Assembly: GCA_022402565.1 (NCBI GenBank) | Contig: JAKRSC010000024.1 | Coordinates: 43,942-107,941, forward strand | Length of the DNA stretch: 64,000 nucleotides | Reading direction: 5' to 3' | From: Hydrotalea sp. | Lineage (GTDB): Bacteria; Bacteroidota; Bacteroidia; Chitinophagales; Chitinophagaceae | Shown here: positions 52,302 through 61,476 of the stretch, one piece after another | Layout of the letters: every line of letters starts with the position of its first letter | Numbering within the stretch: position 1 is the stretch's first letter | Notes under the pieces: generated by a model | What the model saw: the letters and a program-made list of their open reading frames with translations, nothing else | What the model was told of the DNA's origin: nothing | Databases searched by the model: none | Made by a program: the position numbers and the translations under genes

Positions 52302-53798
52302 ATGGTTATGAGAAAAAATGTAGAAAAATACCTGCATAAAAACATGGATAAAAAAGCAGGAATAGATCATATTATGCATAAAACGAAAATAGTTGCTACC
52401 GTAGGTCCGGCTTGCGACACCCCCGAAAAAATCCTAGAACTTGTAAAAGCAGGTGTGAATGTATTTCGCTTGAACTTTTCTCATGGAGCACATGAAGATA
52501 AAGCCAAAGTAATCGATATTATCCGTCATATTAATTCAACTGAACCCTATAACATTTCAATCTTAGCTGACTTACAAGGTCCTAAACTTAGGGTAGGTGA
52601 AATTGAAAACAATGCTCTTCCTGTAAAAACAGGTGATGTACTCACTTTCACAAACGACAAATGTGTAGGAACAATGGAACGGATTTACGTATCCTATCCA
52701 AACCTAGCAGGCGATGTTAAAATAGGAAATACCATTATGATTGATGATGGTAAAATTGAAGTGAAAGTCATTGATATTACCAAAGAGCGTGATGTAAAAG
52801 TGCAGGTTGTTCTTGGTGGTATTCTTTCTTCTAAAAAAGGAATTAATCTTCCCGATACTAAAATTTCTTTGCCAGCACTTACAGAAAAAGATTTGGAAGA
52901 TCTTGAGTTTATCATTGACCAAAACCTCGACTGGGTTGCTTTGAGTTTTGTACGCAGTGTAAAGGATATTATCATCCTTCGTAACAAATTGGATGAGCGT
53001 AAAAGCAAAACTAAAATCATTGCTAAAATTGAAAAGCCAGAAGCACTTGTAAACATTCGTGATATTATTGTTGAAAGTGATGGCATTATGATTGCACGCG
53101 GAGATTTAGGTGTTGAATTGCCTGTTGAACAAGTGCCGTTGATTCAAAAAGAAATTATTCGCAAATGTATTCACCGTGCTAAGCCAGTGATTGTGGCAAC
53201 ACAAATGATGGAGAGCATGATTGATAGAACTAAGCCAAATAGAAGTGAAATTACTGACGTAGCTAATGCAGTACTAGAAGGTGCAGATGCGGTTATGTTG
53301 AGTGGTGAAACTGCAACTGGACAACACCCTGCACTAGTTGTTGAAACAATGCGCAAAATAATTGTTCAGGTTGAACATACACAATATCGTTATAACAGAG
53401 AAGAAGATTTAAAACCTCAACCCCATTCTCCTTCATTTTTGAGTGATGCTGTTTGTTACAATGCTTGTAAAATTGCGCGCGATGTAGATGCACACGCGTT
53501 AATGGGTATGACACAAAGTGGTTATACAGCTTTTATGCTCAGCAGTTATAGACCAGAATCGCCTTTGTTCATTTTTACTAAAGAACGATCATTGGTTAAT
53601 CAGTTAAGCCTTAGCTGGGGCGTTCGTGCTTTTTATTACGCTGAAGAAGAAAGTGTAGATGATATGTTCGATGACCAAATTGAAATTTTAAAAGAGCGTG
53701 GTTTTTTAAATACTGGTGATATTGCAGTTCATACTGGTAGCACACCTGTAAAACTTCATTTACCAACAAACATGATAAAGATTACAAAAGTTGAATAA
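52302..53798 (+). CDS. pyk: Pyruvate kinase
   Basis: Last step of glycolysis (PEP + ADP to pyruvate + ATP). Motifs are KIVATVGPACDTPEKI, FRLNFSHGAHEDK, LADLQGPKLRVGE, IIAKIEKPEALVNI with the catalytic Lys, GIMIARGDLGVELP, and the MLSGETATGQHP segment. The C-terminal domain (about 360-475) carries the allosteric fold. The frame gives 498 residues; homology proper starts around residue 26 (ATG 52374), so the N-terminal 24 residues may not be translated. It is followed by a terminator. Confidence 0.96.
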   Translation: MVMRKNVEKYLHKNMDKKAGIDHIMHKTKIVATVGPACDTPEKILELVKAGVNVFRLNFSHGAHEDKAKVIDIIRHINSTEPYNISILADLQGPKLRVGEIENNALPVKTGDVLTFTNDKCVGTMERIYVSYPNLAGDVKIGNTIMIDDGKIEVKVIDITKERDVKVQVVLGGILSSKKGINLPDTKISLPALTEKDLEDLEFIIDQNLDWVALSFVRSVKDIIILRNKLDERKSKTKIIAKIEKPEALVNIRDIIVESDGIMIARGDLGVELPVEQVPLIQKEIIRKCIHRAKPVIVATQMMESMIDRTKPNRSEITDVANAVLEGADAVMLSGETATGQHPALVVETMRKIIVQVEHTQYRYNREEDLKPQPHSPSFLSDAVCYNACKIARDVDAHALMGMTQSGYTAFMLSSYRPESPLFIFTKERSLVNQLSLSWGVRAFYYAEEESVDDMFDDQIEILKERGFLNTGDIAVHTGSTPVKLHLPTNMIKITKVE

Positions 53799-53820
53799 TT
53801 GAATTACTCGAATTTATTTA

Positions 53821-53848
53821 AAGCCATATCTTATGATGTGGCTTTTTT
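53821..53848 (+). terminator. Rho-independent terminator of pyk
   Basis: AGCCATATC pairs with GATGTGGCT (one G-U) and is followed by seven T. Confidence 0.8.
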
Positions 53849-53921
53849 TATTGTGCATTCCCATAAAAAAATCAACAAAGGCTGGTGGTAATTTTTTACT
53901 TTTAAGACAAAATCTTCCCAT

Positions 53922-55775
53922 ATGAAAAATAGACTCAGTTGCACTATACTGATTCTCTTAGTAAGTTGCTTATATACATTTGCTCAAAATGTAGACTCCA
54001 CTTGGTTTGTAAATAATTACACCAAAAAAGAAGTGTACATCACTATGCGCGATGGCGTTCGATTATTTACGTCTGTTTATGAACCCAAGAACAAATCTGA
54101 GAAAAGTCCCATTTTAATGACTAGAACTCCTTACTCTTGTGCACCCTACGGTGAGCAAAAGTTTAGGGCATATTGGAACAACCATTATATCAATTACGCA
54201 AAAGAAAATTACATTTTTGTTGTGCAAGATGTAAGAGGAAGGTGGATGAGTGAAGGACAGTTTGTTGATGTTCGTCCATTTAATACCAACAAAAAAGGTA
54301 ATGAAATTGATGAAGCTTCTGATACCTACGACACGATTGATTGGTTGGTTAAAAATCTAAACAACAACAATGGACATGTAGGTGTATTTGGCATTTCTTA
54401 TCCTGGATTTTATTCAACCATGGCAGCTTTAAGCAATCACCCAGCTTTAAAAGCGGTTAGCCCGCAGGCGCCTGTAACAGACTGGTTCATGGGCGACGAT
54501 TTTCACCACAATGGTGCATTTATGCTGATGGATGGATTTGCATTTTATAGCAGTTTTGGCAAGCCTCGTCCAAAACCAACTACTGTTGGTCCAACTGGCT
54601 TTAATTTCCCCACCCGCGATAACTACGAATTTTATTTGCGTACAGGTGCTTTGAAAAATTTTGCAAAGCTGATGGGTGATAGTATTGCATTTTGGAAAGA
54701 TGTATATGCCCACCCGAATTACGACGATTGGTGGAAAGCTCGCAATCCAAGAAATTTTGTTACTAATGTTCAACCAGCGATTATGGTTGTAGGTGGCTTG
54801 TTTGATGCAGAGGATTGTTTTGGCGCTTGGGAATTATACAAGGCTATAGAAAATAAAAGTAAAAAAACAGATAACAGAATTGTTATGGGTCCATGGTATC
54901 ATGGACAATGGGCAAGAGGCGATGGCGATCGTTTAGGCAAAGTGCGATTTGGTAGTAATACCAGCGAATGGTATGCAAAAAACATGGAGTTCCCATTTTT
55001 TCAATATCACTTAAAAGGAAAAGGCTCTGTTGATAGTATTGCAGAAGCCAATGTATTTTTCACTGGTGCCAATGAATGGAAAAAATTTCCATCCTGGCCT
55101 GCAAAAGAAGTAAATCCTACCCCACTCTATATTCGTCCAAATGGCAAACTCAGCTTCAGTCCAATTAGCACCCGAGAAATTAGTTTTACTGAATACATAA
55201 GCGATCCTGCTAAACCAGTTCCATATGCGGAAGGTGTTCACACAAGAAGAACAAGGGAGTATATGACAGACGACCAGCGTTTTGCAGCAAGACGTACAGA
55301 TGTGGCAGTTTTTCAAACAGATATACTTGAAAATGATGTAACAGTTGGTGGAGAATTGTTTGCAGATTTAATGGTGAGCATAAGTGGAACAGATGCAGAC
55401 TTTGTAGTGAAATTGATAGATGTTTTTCCAGATGATTTCACTTACGGTAGAGACGATAATTATATTATGAATGGCTATCAAATGTTGGTTCGCGGTGAAG
55501 TAATGCGGGGAAAATTTAGAAACAGCTTTGAAAAGCCAGAACCATTCATTCCCAATAAACCAACAAAAGTTCGTTTTCAATTACCCGATGTTGCGCACAC
55601 ATTTAAAAAGGGACATAGAATTATGGTGCACATTCAGAGTAGCTGGTTCCCATTGGTAGACCGTAATCCACAGCAATTTCTAAATATTTACGAAGCCAAT
55701 GACAGTGATTTTAAAAAGGCTCAGATAAAAATTTTCCATCATCAATCTTCCATTCAATTACCTATTCTCAAATAA
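53922..55775 (+). CDS. CocE/NonD-family X-Pro dipeptidyl-peptidase-like hydrolase
   Basis: A 617-residue secreted alpha/beta hydrolase (signal peptide MKNRLSCTILILLVSCLYTFAQ). The nucleophile elbow is GVFGISYPGFYST; the Asp and His lie in VVGGLFDAEDCFG and MGPWYHGQWARGD. The C-terminal half is a jelly-roll domain (IRPNGKLSFSPI to HIQSSWFPLVDRNPQQF). Members include alpha-amino acid ester hydrolases, glutaryl-7-ACA acylases and X-Pro peptidases; the substrate cannot be told apart. It precedes the GH20 gene by 8 bp. Confidence 0.85.
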   Translation: MKNRLSCTILILLVSCLYTFAQNVDSTWFVNNYTKKEVYITMRDGVRLFTSVYEPKNKSEKSPILMTRTPYSCAPYGEQKFRAYWNNHYINYAKENYIFVVQDVRGRWMSEGQFVDVRPFNTNKKGNEIDEASDTYDTIDWLVKNLNNNNGHVGVFGISYPGFYSTMAALSNHPALKAVSPQAPVTDWFMGDDFHHNGAFMLMDGFAFYSSFGKPRPKPTTVGPTGFNFPTRDNYEFYLRTGALKNFAKLMGDSIAFWKDVYAHPNYDDWWKARNPRNFVTNVQPAIMVVGGLFDAEDCFGAWELYKAIENKSKKTDNRIVMGPWYHGQWARGDGDRLGKVRFGSNTSEWYAKNMEFPFFQYHLKGKGSVDSIAEANVFFTGANEWKKFPSWPAKEVNPTPLYIRPNGKLSFSPISTREISFTEYISDPAKPVPYAEGVHTRRTREYMTDDQRFAARRTDVAVFQTDILENDVTVGGELFADLMVSISGTDADFVVKLIDVFPDDFTYGRDDNYIMNGYQMLVRGEVMRGKFRNSFEKPEPFIPNKPTKVRFQLPDVAHTFKKGHRIMVHIQSSWFPLVDRNPQQFLNIYEANDSDFKKAQIKIFHHQSSIQLPILK

Positions 55776-55783
55776 TACTACAC

Positions 55784-57433
55784 ATGTTAATACAACGATT
55801 GCGCAATTACGTATGGCTGATTTTTTTATTCAGCTTTGTTCATGCACAAGACATTCATATTATACCAGAACCAGTAAGGCTAGTTGCTAAAAATGGGAAA
55901 TTCAACCTAAGCAGCAGCACCCAAATTGTTTTAGCTGGAGGTGGCAATGAGAGCAATGCAGCATTCCTCAATCAATATTTAAAGCAGGTATACGGTTTTC
56001 AACTTCCTATTCGAAAGAAACAAGGAGCATGGAAAAATGTAGTTGTTTTAAACTACGATAAAATGGAAGGCAATACTGATCCTGCTGCATATAGAATGGA
56101 AGTAGATGCCGACAAAGTGTATATAGGTGGTCATGGAAACAGCGGCGTCTTTTATGCAATACAAACACTCATTCAATTGTTACCCGTTGAGAAAAAATCA
56201 AGTTTAGAAATTCCTGCAGTTGAGGTAATGGACTATCCTCGCTTTGCTTACAGAGGCATGCACCTCGATGTGGGCAGACACATGTTTCCGGTGGATTTCA
56301 TTAAAAAGTACATAGACTATATAGCGTTGCATAAAATGAATACTTTCCACTGGCACCTAACAGAAGACCAGGGATGGCGTATTGAAATCAAAAAATATCC
56401 GAAACTTACTTCTGTGGGAGGCTACAGAAATGGTACCATCGTTGGAAGATATCCTGGTACACATAATACAGGAGAACGCTATGGTGGGTTCTACACACAA
56501 CAAGAAATCAAAGATGTAGTGGCCTATGCAGCAAAGAGACATATTACGGTGATTCCTGAAATTGAATTACCAGGACACTCATCGGCTGCTATTGCTGCTT
56601 ATCCTGAGTTGAGTTGCTTTCCGCAAGAAGACACCAAAAGAGCCAAAAGATCTCCTTGGCATGGAGATACTACGGGTAAGCATGTACAACAAACTTGGGG
56701 TGTTTTTGAAGATGTGTTTTGTCCTACTGAATATACTTTCAAATTCATAGAAAATGTGTTAGATGAAGTGATGGCATTATTTCCAAGTGAGTATATCCAT
56801 ATTGGAGGCGATGAATGTCCAAAAGAAAGTTGGAAGCGTTCAGCATTTTGTCAGCAACTCATGAAAGAAAAGGGATTAAAAGACGAACATGAATTACAGA
56901 GCTATTTTATTCAGAGAGTGGAAAAGTATATTAATTCAAAAGGAAGAAAAATTATTGGGTGGGATGAAATTTTAGAGGGCGGACTAGCGCCTAATGCAAC
57001 CGTTATGAGTTGGCGTGGAGAAAAAGGAGGAATTGCAGCAGCTAAAGAAAATCATCAAGTAATTATGACACCTGGTGGATGGTGCTATTTTGATCATAGC
57101 CAAAAAAAGAATGAAGATTCTGTAACAATTGGAGGATATACCACAGTTCAAAAAGTGTATGGCTATGAACCTATCCCTAAAGAATTAGAAGGCGAACAAG
57201 CAAAATGGGTTTTAGGAGCACAAGGAAACGTTTGGACAGAATACATGACTAACATTCGAAAAGTTGAGTACCAAATCTTCCCAAGAATGTCTGCTTTGAG
57301 TGAAGTATTGTGGAGCCCTAAGACCAAAAGGAACCTTCCTTGGTTTGAACAAAGGCTATTAAAGCAATTCAAAAGATACGACTTATGGGGTGCCAACTAT
57401 AGCAAAGCATTTTTTGAGCCAGAAAAACCCTAA
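55784..57433 (+). CDS. Beta-N-acetylhexosaminidase, GH20
   Basis: Releases terminal GlcNAc (or GalNAc) from chitooligosaccharides or glycans. The 549 residues comprise a short signal peptide, an N-terminal GH20b domain (IIPEPVRLVAKNGKF) and the TIM barrel. The catalytic Asp-Glu pair is D343-E344 in HIGGDECPKESW; other motifs are MHLDVGRHMFP, HWHLTEDQGWRIEIKKYP and VMSWRGEKGG. It lies between a secreted hydrolase and a GlcN-6-P deaminase fusion. No type IX sorting domain is seen. Confidence 0.94.
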   Translation: MLIQRLRNYVWLIFLFSFVHAQDIHIIPEPVRLVAKNGKFNLSSSTQIVLAGGGNESNAAFLNQYLKQVYGFQLPIRKKQGAWKNVVVLNYDKMEGNTDPAAYRMEVDADKVYIGGHGNSGVFYAIQTLIQLLPVEKKSSLEIPAVEVMDYPRFAYRGMHLDVGRHMFPVDFIKKYIDYIALHKMNTFHWHLTEDQGWRIEIKKYPKLTSVGGYRNGTIVGRYPGTHNTGERYGGFYTQQEIKDVVAYAAKRHITVIPEIELPGHSSAAIAAYPELSCFPQEDTKRAKRSPWHGDTTGKHVQQTWGVFEDVFCPTEYTFKFIENVLDEVMALFPSEYIHIGGDECPKESWKRSAFCQQLMKEKGLKDEHELQSYFIQRVEKYINSKGRKIIGWDEILEGGLAPNATVMSWRGEKGGIAAAKENHQVIMTPGGWCYFDHSQKKNEDSVTIGGYTTVQKVYGYEPIPKELEGEQAKWVLGAQGNVWTEYMTNIRKVEYQIFPRMSALSEVLWSPKTKRNLPWFEQRLLKQFKRYDLWGANYSKAFFEPEKP

Positions 57434-57485
57434 AATACCGCATAATACCGCAAATTATTTTATTTTTACTGCAAATAACCGCAAA

Positions 57486-59411
57486 ATGCCACATTCTAAA
57501 TTACACGTCAACTATCTAGACAGTTTCGAAAAGATTCCAGTGAAGATTTTTGATACACCTCATGCCGGCTCTTCATTTGTAGCGCAAGAGGTTGCACATT
57601 TAATTAGAGAAAAGCAGAAAAAAGGTGAAGACTGTGTTTTAGGATTAGCAACAGGCTCAACTCCCATAACATTTTACAACGAATTAGTTAAACTTCATAA
57701 GGAAGAAGGTTTAAGTTTTAAGAATGTAATTACATTCAACCTCGACGAATATTATCCAATAGAAAAAGATGCGTTGCAAAGCTATTGGAGCTTCATGCAT
57801 CATTACTTATTCAACCACATAGATATTGATCCTGCTAATATTCATATTCCAAATGGTCAATTAGCAAAAGAAGACATAAAAAAGCACTGTCAGAAATACG
57901 AGCAATTAATTGATGCTGTAGGCGGAATTGATTTACAGATATTGGGTATTGGTAACAACGGGCATATTGGTTTTAATGAACCAGGTTCCAGCATCTTTTC
58001 AAAAACACGTTTAGTTACGCTTGACAATAGTACCAGGATTGCCAACTCGCGCGACTTTCAGAACATATCAGAAGTGCCCCGTTTGGCCATTACAATGGGC
58101 ATAAGCACTATTCTAAAAGCTAAAAAAGTGATTTTGATGGCTTGGGGCATGAAAGCACCAATTATAGCCAGATCAGTTGAAGGAACGGTGACCGAGCAAG
58201 TGCCAGCAAGTATTCTTCAACAGCACAACGATTGCACATTTGTGATTGATGAAGTAGCTGCTACAGAATTAACCCGCAACAAATCGCCTTGGCTTACTGG
58301 CGAAGTAGAATGGACAGACAAAGTCATTAAAAAAGCAGTAGTGCATATGGCATTAAAATTGAATAAGCCTGTTTTGAGTCTTACTGCACATGATTACAAT
58401 GAAAATGGATTAGGCGACTTATTAGTTGAAAAAGGGGAAGCGTATGAAATTAACCTACAGGTATTTTATATGCTGCGAGATAGTTTAACTGGATGGCCAG
58501 GAGGAAAGCCAAATGCAGTGATTCCCGCACATCCGGAGAGAAGCACACCGTATCCAAAAAAATGCATCATATTCTCCCCTCACCCAGATGATGACATTAT
58601 TAGCATGGGAGGAACCTTTCAACGCTTACACGACCAAGGACATGAAGTGCATGTAGCCTATCAAACAAGTGGGAACATTGCAGTAACAGATGAGTTTGTT
58701 ACCAGGTTTTTAGATTTTGCTGTAGGGTTTGAAGATATGTTTGGTATCAACAATGAAGTTTCTAAAGAAATTCTTCAGAATGCAGCAAGCTTTTTGGCTA
58801 CAAAAAAGAAAAACCAAATGGATACTCCTGAAATAAGAGCCATTAAAGGACTTATTAGAAGATGCGAGGCAAAAGCCACCTGCAAATATGTTGGATTAAG
58901 CGACGACCGTTGTCACTTTATGAACCTACCATTTTACGAAACGGGAGCCATCAAAAAAAATCCAATGGGTGAAGAAGACGTTCAGATAACTATGCAATTG
59001 TTAAATGAGATTCAGCCACATCAGATTTATTGCGCAGGCGACTTAGCAGATCCACATGGTACGCATAAAGTTTGTTTGGATGTAGTATTTGAAAGCATGC
59101 GCCGATTAAAAGCATCTGGTGCAAAATGGGTGAACGATTGCTATGTTTGGATGTATAAAGGAGCTTGGCAGGAATGGGATATTGCTGAAATTGAAATGGC
59201 TATCCCTATGAGTCCAGACCAAGTGATGCAAAAGCGATTTGGCATTTTCATTCACCAAAGTCAAAAAGACATGGTGCCATTCCAGGGCACAGACAGCAGA
59301 GAGTTTTGGCAACGAGCCGAGGAGCGCAATGCCAATACAGCCAATTTATACGCGGCATTAGGCTTAACTAAATATGCCGCCATGGAGGCTTTTGTACGCT
59401 GGCATTTTTAA
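57486..59411 (+). CDS. nagB: Glucosamine-6-phosphate deaminase fused to a PIG-L/LmbE deacetylase domain
   Basis: Residues 1-265 are NagB (GlcN-6-P to Fru-6-P + ammonia): FNLDEYYPI (base at D72-like position), GIGNNGHIGFNEPGSS with His and Glu of the active site and Asn where E. coli NagB has Asp, a variant seen in other NagB types. Residues about 385-620 are a PIG-L/LmbE Zn-deacetylase domain with SPHPDDDIISMGG and LADPHGTHKVC. The fusion could deacetylate GlcNAc-6-P-type substrates and then deaminate, but the second activity is inference. The ATG at 57486 starts the homology; the longer frame to 57390 overlaps the GH20 gene. Confidence 0.92.
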   Translation: MPHSKLHVNYLDSFEKIPVKIFDTPHAGSSFVAQEVAHLIREKQKKGEDCVLGLATGSTPITFYNELVKLHKEEGLSFKNVITFNLDEYYPIEKDALQSYWSFMHHYLFNHIDIDPANIHIPNGQLAKEDIKKHCQKYEQLIDAVGGIDLQILGIGNNGHIGFNEPGSSIFSKTRLVTLDNSTRIANSRDFQNISEVPRLAITMGISTILKAKKVILMAWGMKAPIIARSVEGTVTEQVPASILQQHNDCTFVIDEVAATELTRNKSPWLTGEVEWTDKVIKKAVVHMALKLNKPVLSLTAHDYNENGLGDLLVEKGEAYEINLQVFYMLRDSLTGWPGGKPNAVIPAHPERSTPYPKKCIIFSPHPDDDIISMGGTFQRLHDQGHEVHVAYQTSGNIAVTDEFVTRFLDFAVGFEDMFGINNEVSKEILQNAASFLATKKKNQMDTPEIRAIKGLIRRCEAKATCKYVGLSDDRCHFMNLPFYETGAIKKNPMGEEDVQITMQLLNEIQPHQIYCAGDLADPHGTHKVCLDVVFESMRRLKASGAKWVNDCYVWMYKGAWQEWDIAEIEMAIPMSPDQVMQKRFGIFIHQSQKDMVPFQGTDSREFWQRAEERNANTANLYAALGLTKYAAMEAFVRWHF

Positions 59412-59477
59412 TTTTTTTAGGTATAGATTTCAGTTTTTAATGTTCTGAACCTATATTTGCAGCCCGATTACGGGAAT

Positions 59478-59551
59478 GGCCTCGTAGCTCAACTGAATAG
59501 AGCATCTGACTACGGATCAGAAGGTTTCAGGTTTGAATCCTGACGAGGTCA
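59478..59551 (+). tRNA. tRNA-Arg (anticodon ACG)
   Basis: A 74-nt cloverleaf: acceptor GGCCTCG pairs with CGAGGTC (one G-T wobble), discriminator A at 59551. The anticodon arm is TCTGA-CTACGGA-TCAGA, anticodon ACG at 59512-59514, reading CGU codons after A-to-I editing. CCA is not encoded. A terminator hairpin follows, and it is the nearest gene upstream of the hip operon. Confidence 0.97.
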
Positions 59552-59562
59552 CATATTAAGTC

Positions 59563-59594
59563 AAAGGGTTACATTTAAGTGTGACCCTTTCTTG
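59563..59594 (+). terminator. Rho-independent terminator of the tRNA gene
   Basis: AAAGGGTTACA (59563-59573) pairs with TGTGACCCTTT (59580-59590), with a T-rich tail after. Confidence 0.8.
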
Positions 59595-59774
59595 TTTTAA
59601 GTTCTGTCTTACACAAGTGACTAAGTAGCAATATTCCACACAAATCAATTTATTTCTTGCTTGTAAAGGTCTGACAAAGTAACTATAGTGACTCAGGGTC
59701 TTGAATAGTCCAAAGTCCATAAGATCCTTAATCATGTAACCTTACCAATAAAACTAAATAACAGGATTGAAGCC
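59595..59774. other. Gene-free spacer
   Basis: No ORF, RNA gene or integrase seen. Stop codons occur in all frames, and no copy of the tRNA 3' end was found that could mark an integration site. Confidence 0.5.
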
Positions 59775-59802
59775 CCAATAGTGCATTAAAATACACTATT
59801 GG
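59775..59802. repeat. 9-bp inverted repeat upstream of the hip operon
   Basis: CCAATAGTG (59775-59783) and CACTATTGG (59794-59802) separated by 10 bp. It could be an operator or a weak hairpin; a short T-run follows at 59807. Confidence 0.5.
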
Positions 59803-59843
59803 AAATATTTTTTGAATAAGGGCAAGCAAATTTGATAAATTGT

Positions 59844-59855
59844 GCACTTTAGTGC
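59844..59855. promoter_or_regulatory. Candidate HipB operator
   Basis: GCACT-TT-AGTGC inverted repeat directly upstream of the -33 box of the hip promoter. The TGC/GCA theme recurs at 59782 and 59902-59914, close to the hipB start. Operator identity is inference. Confidence 0.4.
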
Positions 59856-59860
59856 TCTTT

Positions 59861-59892
59861 TTTGATAATTTTCAAAAATAAACCTAGATTTG
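59861..59892 (+). promoter_or_regulatory. Promoter of the hip operon
   Basis: -33 TTTG at 59861-59864, 20-bp spacer, -7 TAGATTTG at 59885-59892; hipB starts at 59912. Both boxes match the Bacteroidota consensus. Confidence 0.65.
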
Positions 59893-59911
59893 TATGAAAT
59901 AATGCCATAAA

Positions 59912-60130
59912 ATGCACTTTTCAGAATTAATTCAAACCATAAAAGAACGAAGGGAGGCCTTAGATGTAACTCAGGATGTGCTGGCCGAACTATCAGGTGT
60001 TGGGTTGAGAACCGTAAAACAGTTTGAAAGCGGAAAAGGAAACCCTACCCTATCAACATTACATAAGTTAGCGGATGTGCTGGGTATGGAAGTTTGTTTG
60101 AAAATCAAAAATATATCGCCCACTAAATGA
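59912..60130 (+). CDS. hipB: HipB-like Xre-family antitoxin
   Basis: A 72-residue DNA-binding protein with an Xre HTH at about residues 20-60 (TQDVLAELSGVGLRTVKQFE, GKGNPTLSTLHKLADVLG). It is the transcriptional repressor/antitoxin of the operon, probably binding palindromes just upstream. Its stop overlaps the start of the next gene by 4 bp (ATGA), indicating translational coupling. Confidence 0.9.
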   Translation: MHFSELIQTIKERREALDVTQDVLAELSGVGLRTVKQFESGKGNPTLSTLHKLADVLGMEVCLKIKNISPTK

Positions 60131-60453
60131 GAAAAGCCAAAGTATTATTCAAGAATGAAGAAGCCGGTATATTGATACAACACAATGATGGCTCGTTTAC
60201 ATTTCGTTATCACGATGAATGGATTGCCAATAACGACAAGCAAAGTATCAGCCTTACTTTACATAAAACTGAAAAAGAGTTTCATTCTAAATACTTGTTT
60301 CCTTTCTTTTTTAACATGCTTCCGGAAGGCTCTAATAAAGAAGTGGTGTGTAAGTTCAATAGAATCGATCAAGATGATCATTTTGGATTACTGATGACTG
60401 CTGCCAAAAATGATAGCATAGGTGCTGTTAGAATTATTAAACTAGAAAGTTAA
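60127..60453 (+). CDS. hipS: HipS-like small protein (HipA N-subdomain 1)
   Basis: A 108-residue protein equivalent to the N-terminal subdomain of HipA, encoded alone (motifs HKTEKEFHSKYLFPFFFNMLPEG and DDHFGLLMTAAKNDSIGAVR, given in parts). In characterised HipBST systems this piece, HipS, is the antitoxin that masks the kinase. Here it is coupled to hipB by a 4-bp overlap and its stop overlaps the hipT start by one base (TAATG). It has no kinase residues. Confidence 0.88.
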   Translation: MRKAKVLFKNEEAGILIQHNDGSFTFRYHDEWIANNDKQSISLTLHKTEKEFHSKYLFPFFFNMLPEGSNKEVVCKFNRIDQDDHFGLLMTAAKNDSIGAVRIIKLES

Positions 60454-61439
60454 TGCGTTTACCAAATATTACATATTGTCCTGGTACATTATCTGCAGGC
60501 TTTAATACATACAGCAGAACAGCTTTGAATAGAGTTTTTCAGGGTAGGAAAGTGCATCATATTTTGCCATACGATTCCCCTACGTCTAGCCAAGAAGCTC
60601 TTCAACTATTTAATGAGAATAGAAACCTGATGTCGATATCAGGGGTGCAAGAAAAATTTTCTGTGCTACTCGATAAAAATAAATTAAGGCTCATTCATGA
60701 AAACGAACAAGGCACATACATTCTAAAACCAATTCCAGGCGCAAGTAAAAAAGCAGATCAAATGCCAGCTAATGAGCATGTAACTATGCAAATTGCTCGT
60801 CAGGTGTATGGAATAGAAACAGCAGAAAATGCATTGATTTTTTTTAAAGATGGGACTCCTGCATATATCACGAAACGATTTGATGTTAAAGAAGATGGCA
60901 CTAAACTAGCTCAAGATGATTTCGCTTCGTTAGCTAAAAGAACCCCTCAAACACATGGAGAACAATACAAGTATCTGGGGAATTATTTAGAGATGTTTGA
61001 TTTAATCCACAACTACTTAACAACTTATAAAATTGAAGCACCAAAACTGTTTAAAATATTGGTCTTTAATTATCTTTTTTCGAACGGGGATGCACACTTC
61101 AAAAATTTCTCCATAATAGAAACAGCTTTTGGAGATTATAGATTGAGTCCGGCTTATGATTTATTAAATAGTCGTATCCACATAGAAGATCAAGACTTTG
61201 CATTAAATGATGGTTTACTACCTAGAAATATTGCACGAGGCAAAATCGATTTGCAGTTTGCTAAACTTGCCGAGAAAGCGGGAATCAATGAAAAAACTTT
61301 TCAGGGAATCATGGCATTGATGATATCGAAATCAGATGTAGTTGAAAAGATGGTAGCCGCTTCTTTTTTGAATGAATCCACAAAAAGAAATTATTTGCAA
61401 GCATATCAAGGTCGTTTGAAACAATTGACTAAAACATAG
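60453..61439 (+). CDS. hipT: HipT-like serine/threonine kinase toxin
   Basis: A 328-residue HipA-family kinase lacking the N-terminal subdomain, which the preceding gene provides. The Gly-rich loop SISGVQEKFSV contains the S-I-S (S61, S63) autophosphorylation motif described for HipT. The catalytic segment is NYLFSNGDAHFKNFS, then the metal-binding SPAYDLLNS. The HipA family targets are aminoacyl-tRNA synthetases; E. coli HipT targets TrpS, while the target here is unknown. The operon order B-S-T is as in HipBST. Confidence 0.92.
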   Translation: MRLPNITYCPGTLSAGFNTYSRTALNRVFQGRKVHHILPYDSPTSSQEALQLFNENRNLMSISGVQEKFSVLLDKNKLRLIHENEQGTYILKPIPGASKKADQMPANEHVTMQIARQVYGIETAENALIFFKDGTPAYITKRFDVKEDGTKLAQDDFASLAKRTPQTHGEQYKYLGNYLEMFDLIHNYLTTYKIEAPKLFKILVFNYLFSNGDAHFKNFSIIETAFGDYRLSPAYDLLNSRIHIEDQDFALNDGLLPRNIARGKIDLQFAKLAEKAGINEKTFQGIMALMISKSDVVEKMVAASFLNESTKRNYLQAYQGRLKQLTKT

Positions 61440-61476
61440 ACATGATATATGCTGATGAAGAGTTTACTCAATCAAA

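Noticed and set aside
57434..57486. Repeated ACCGCA motifs before nagB
   Set aside because: Three or four copies of a 6-mer in AT-rich sequence; too short and irregular to call.
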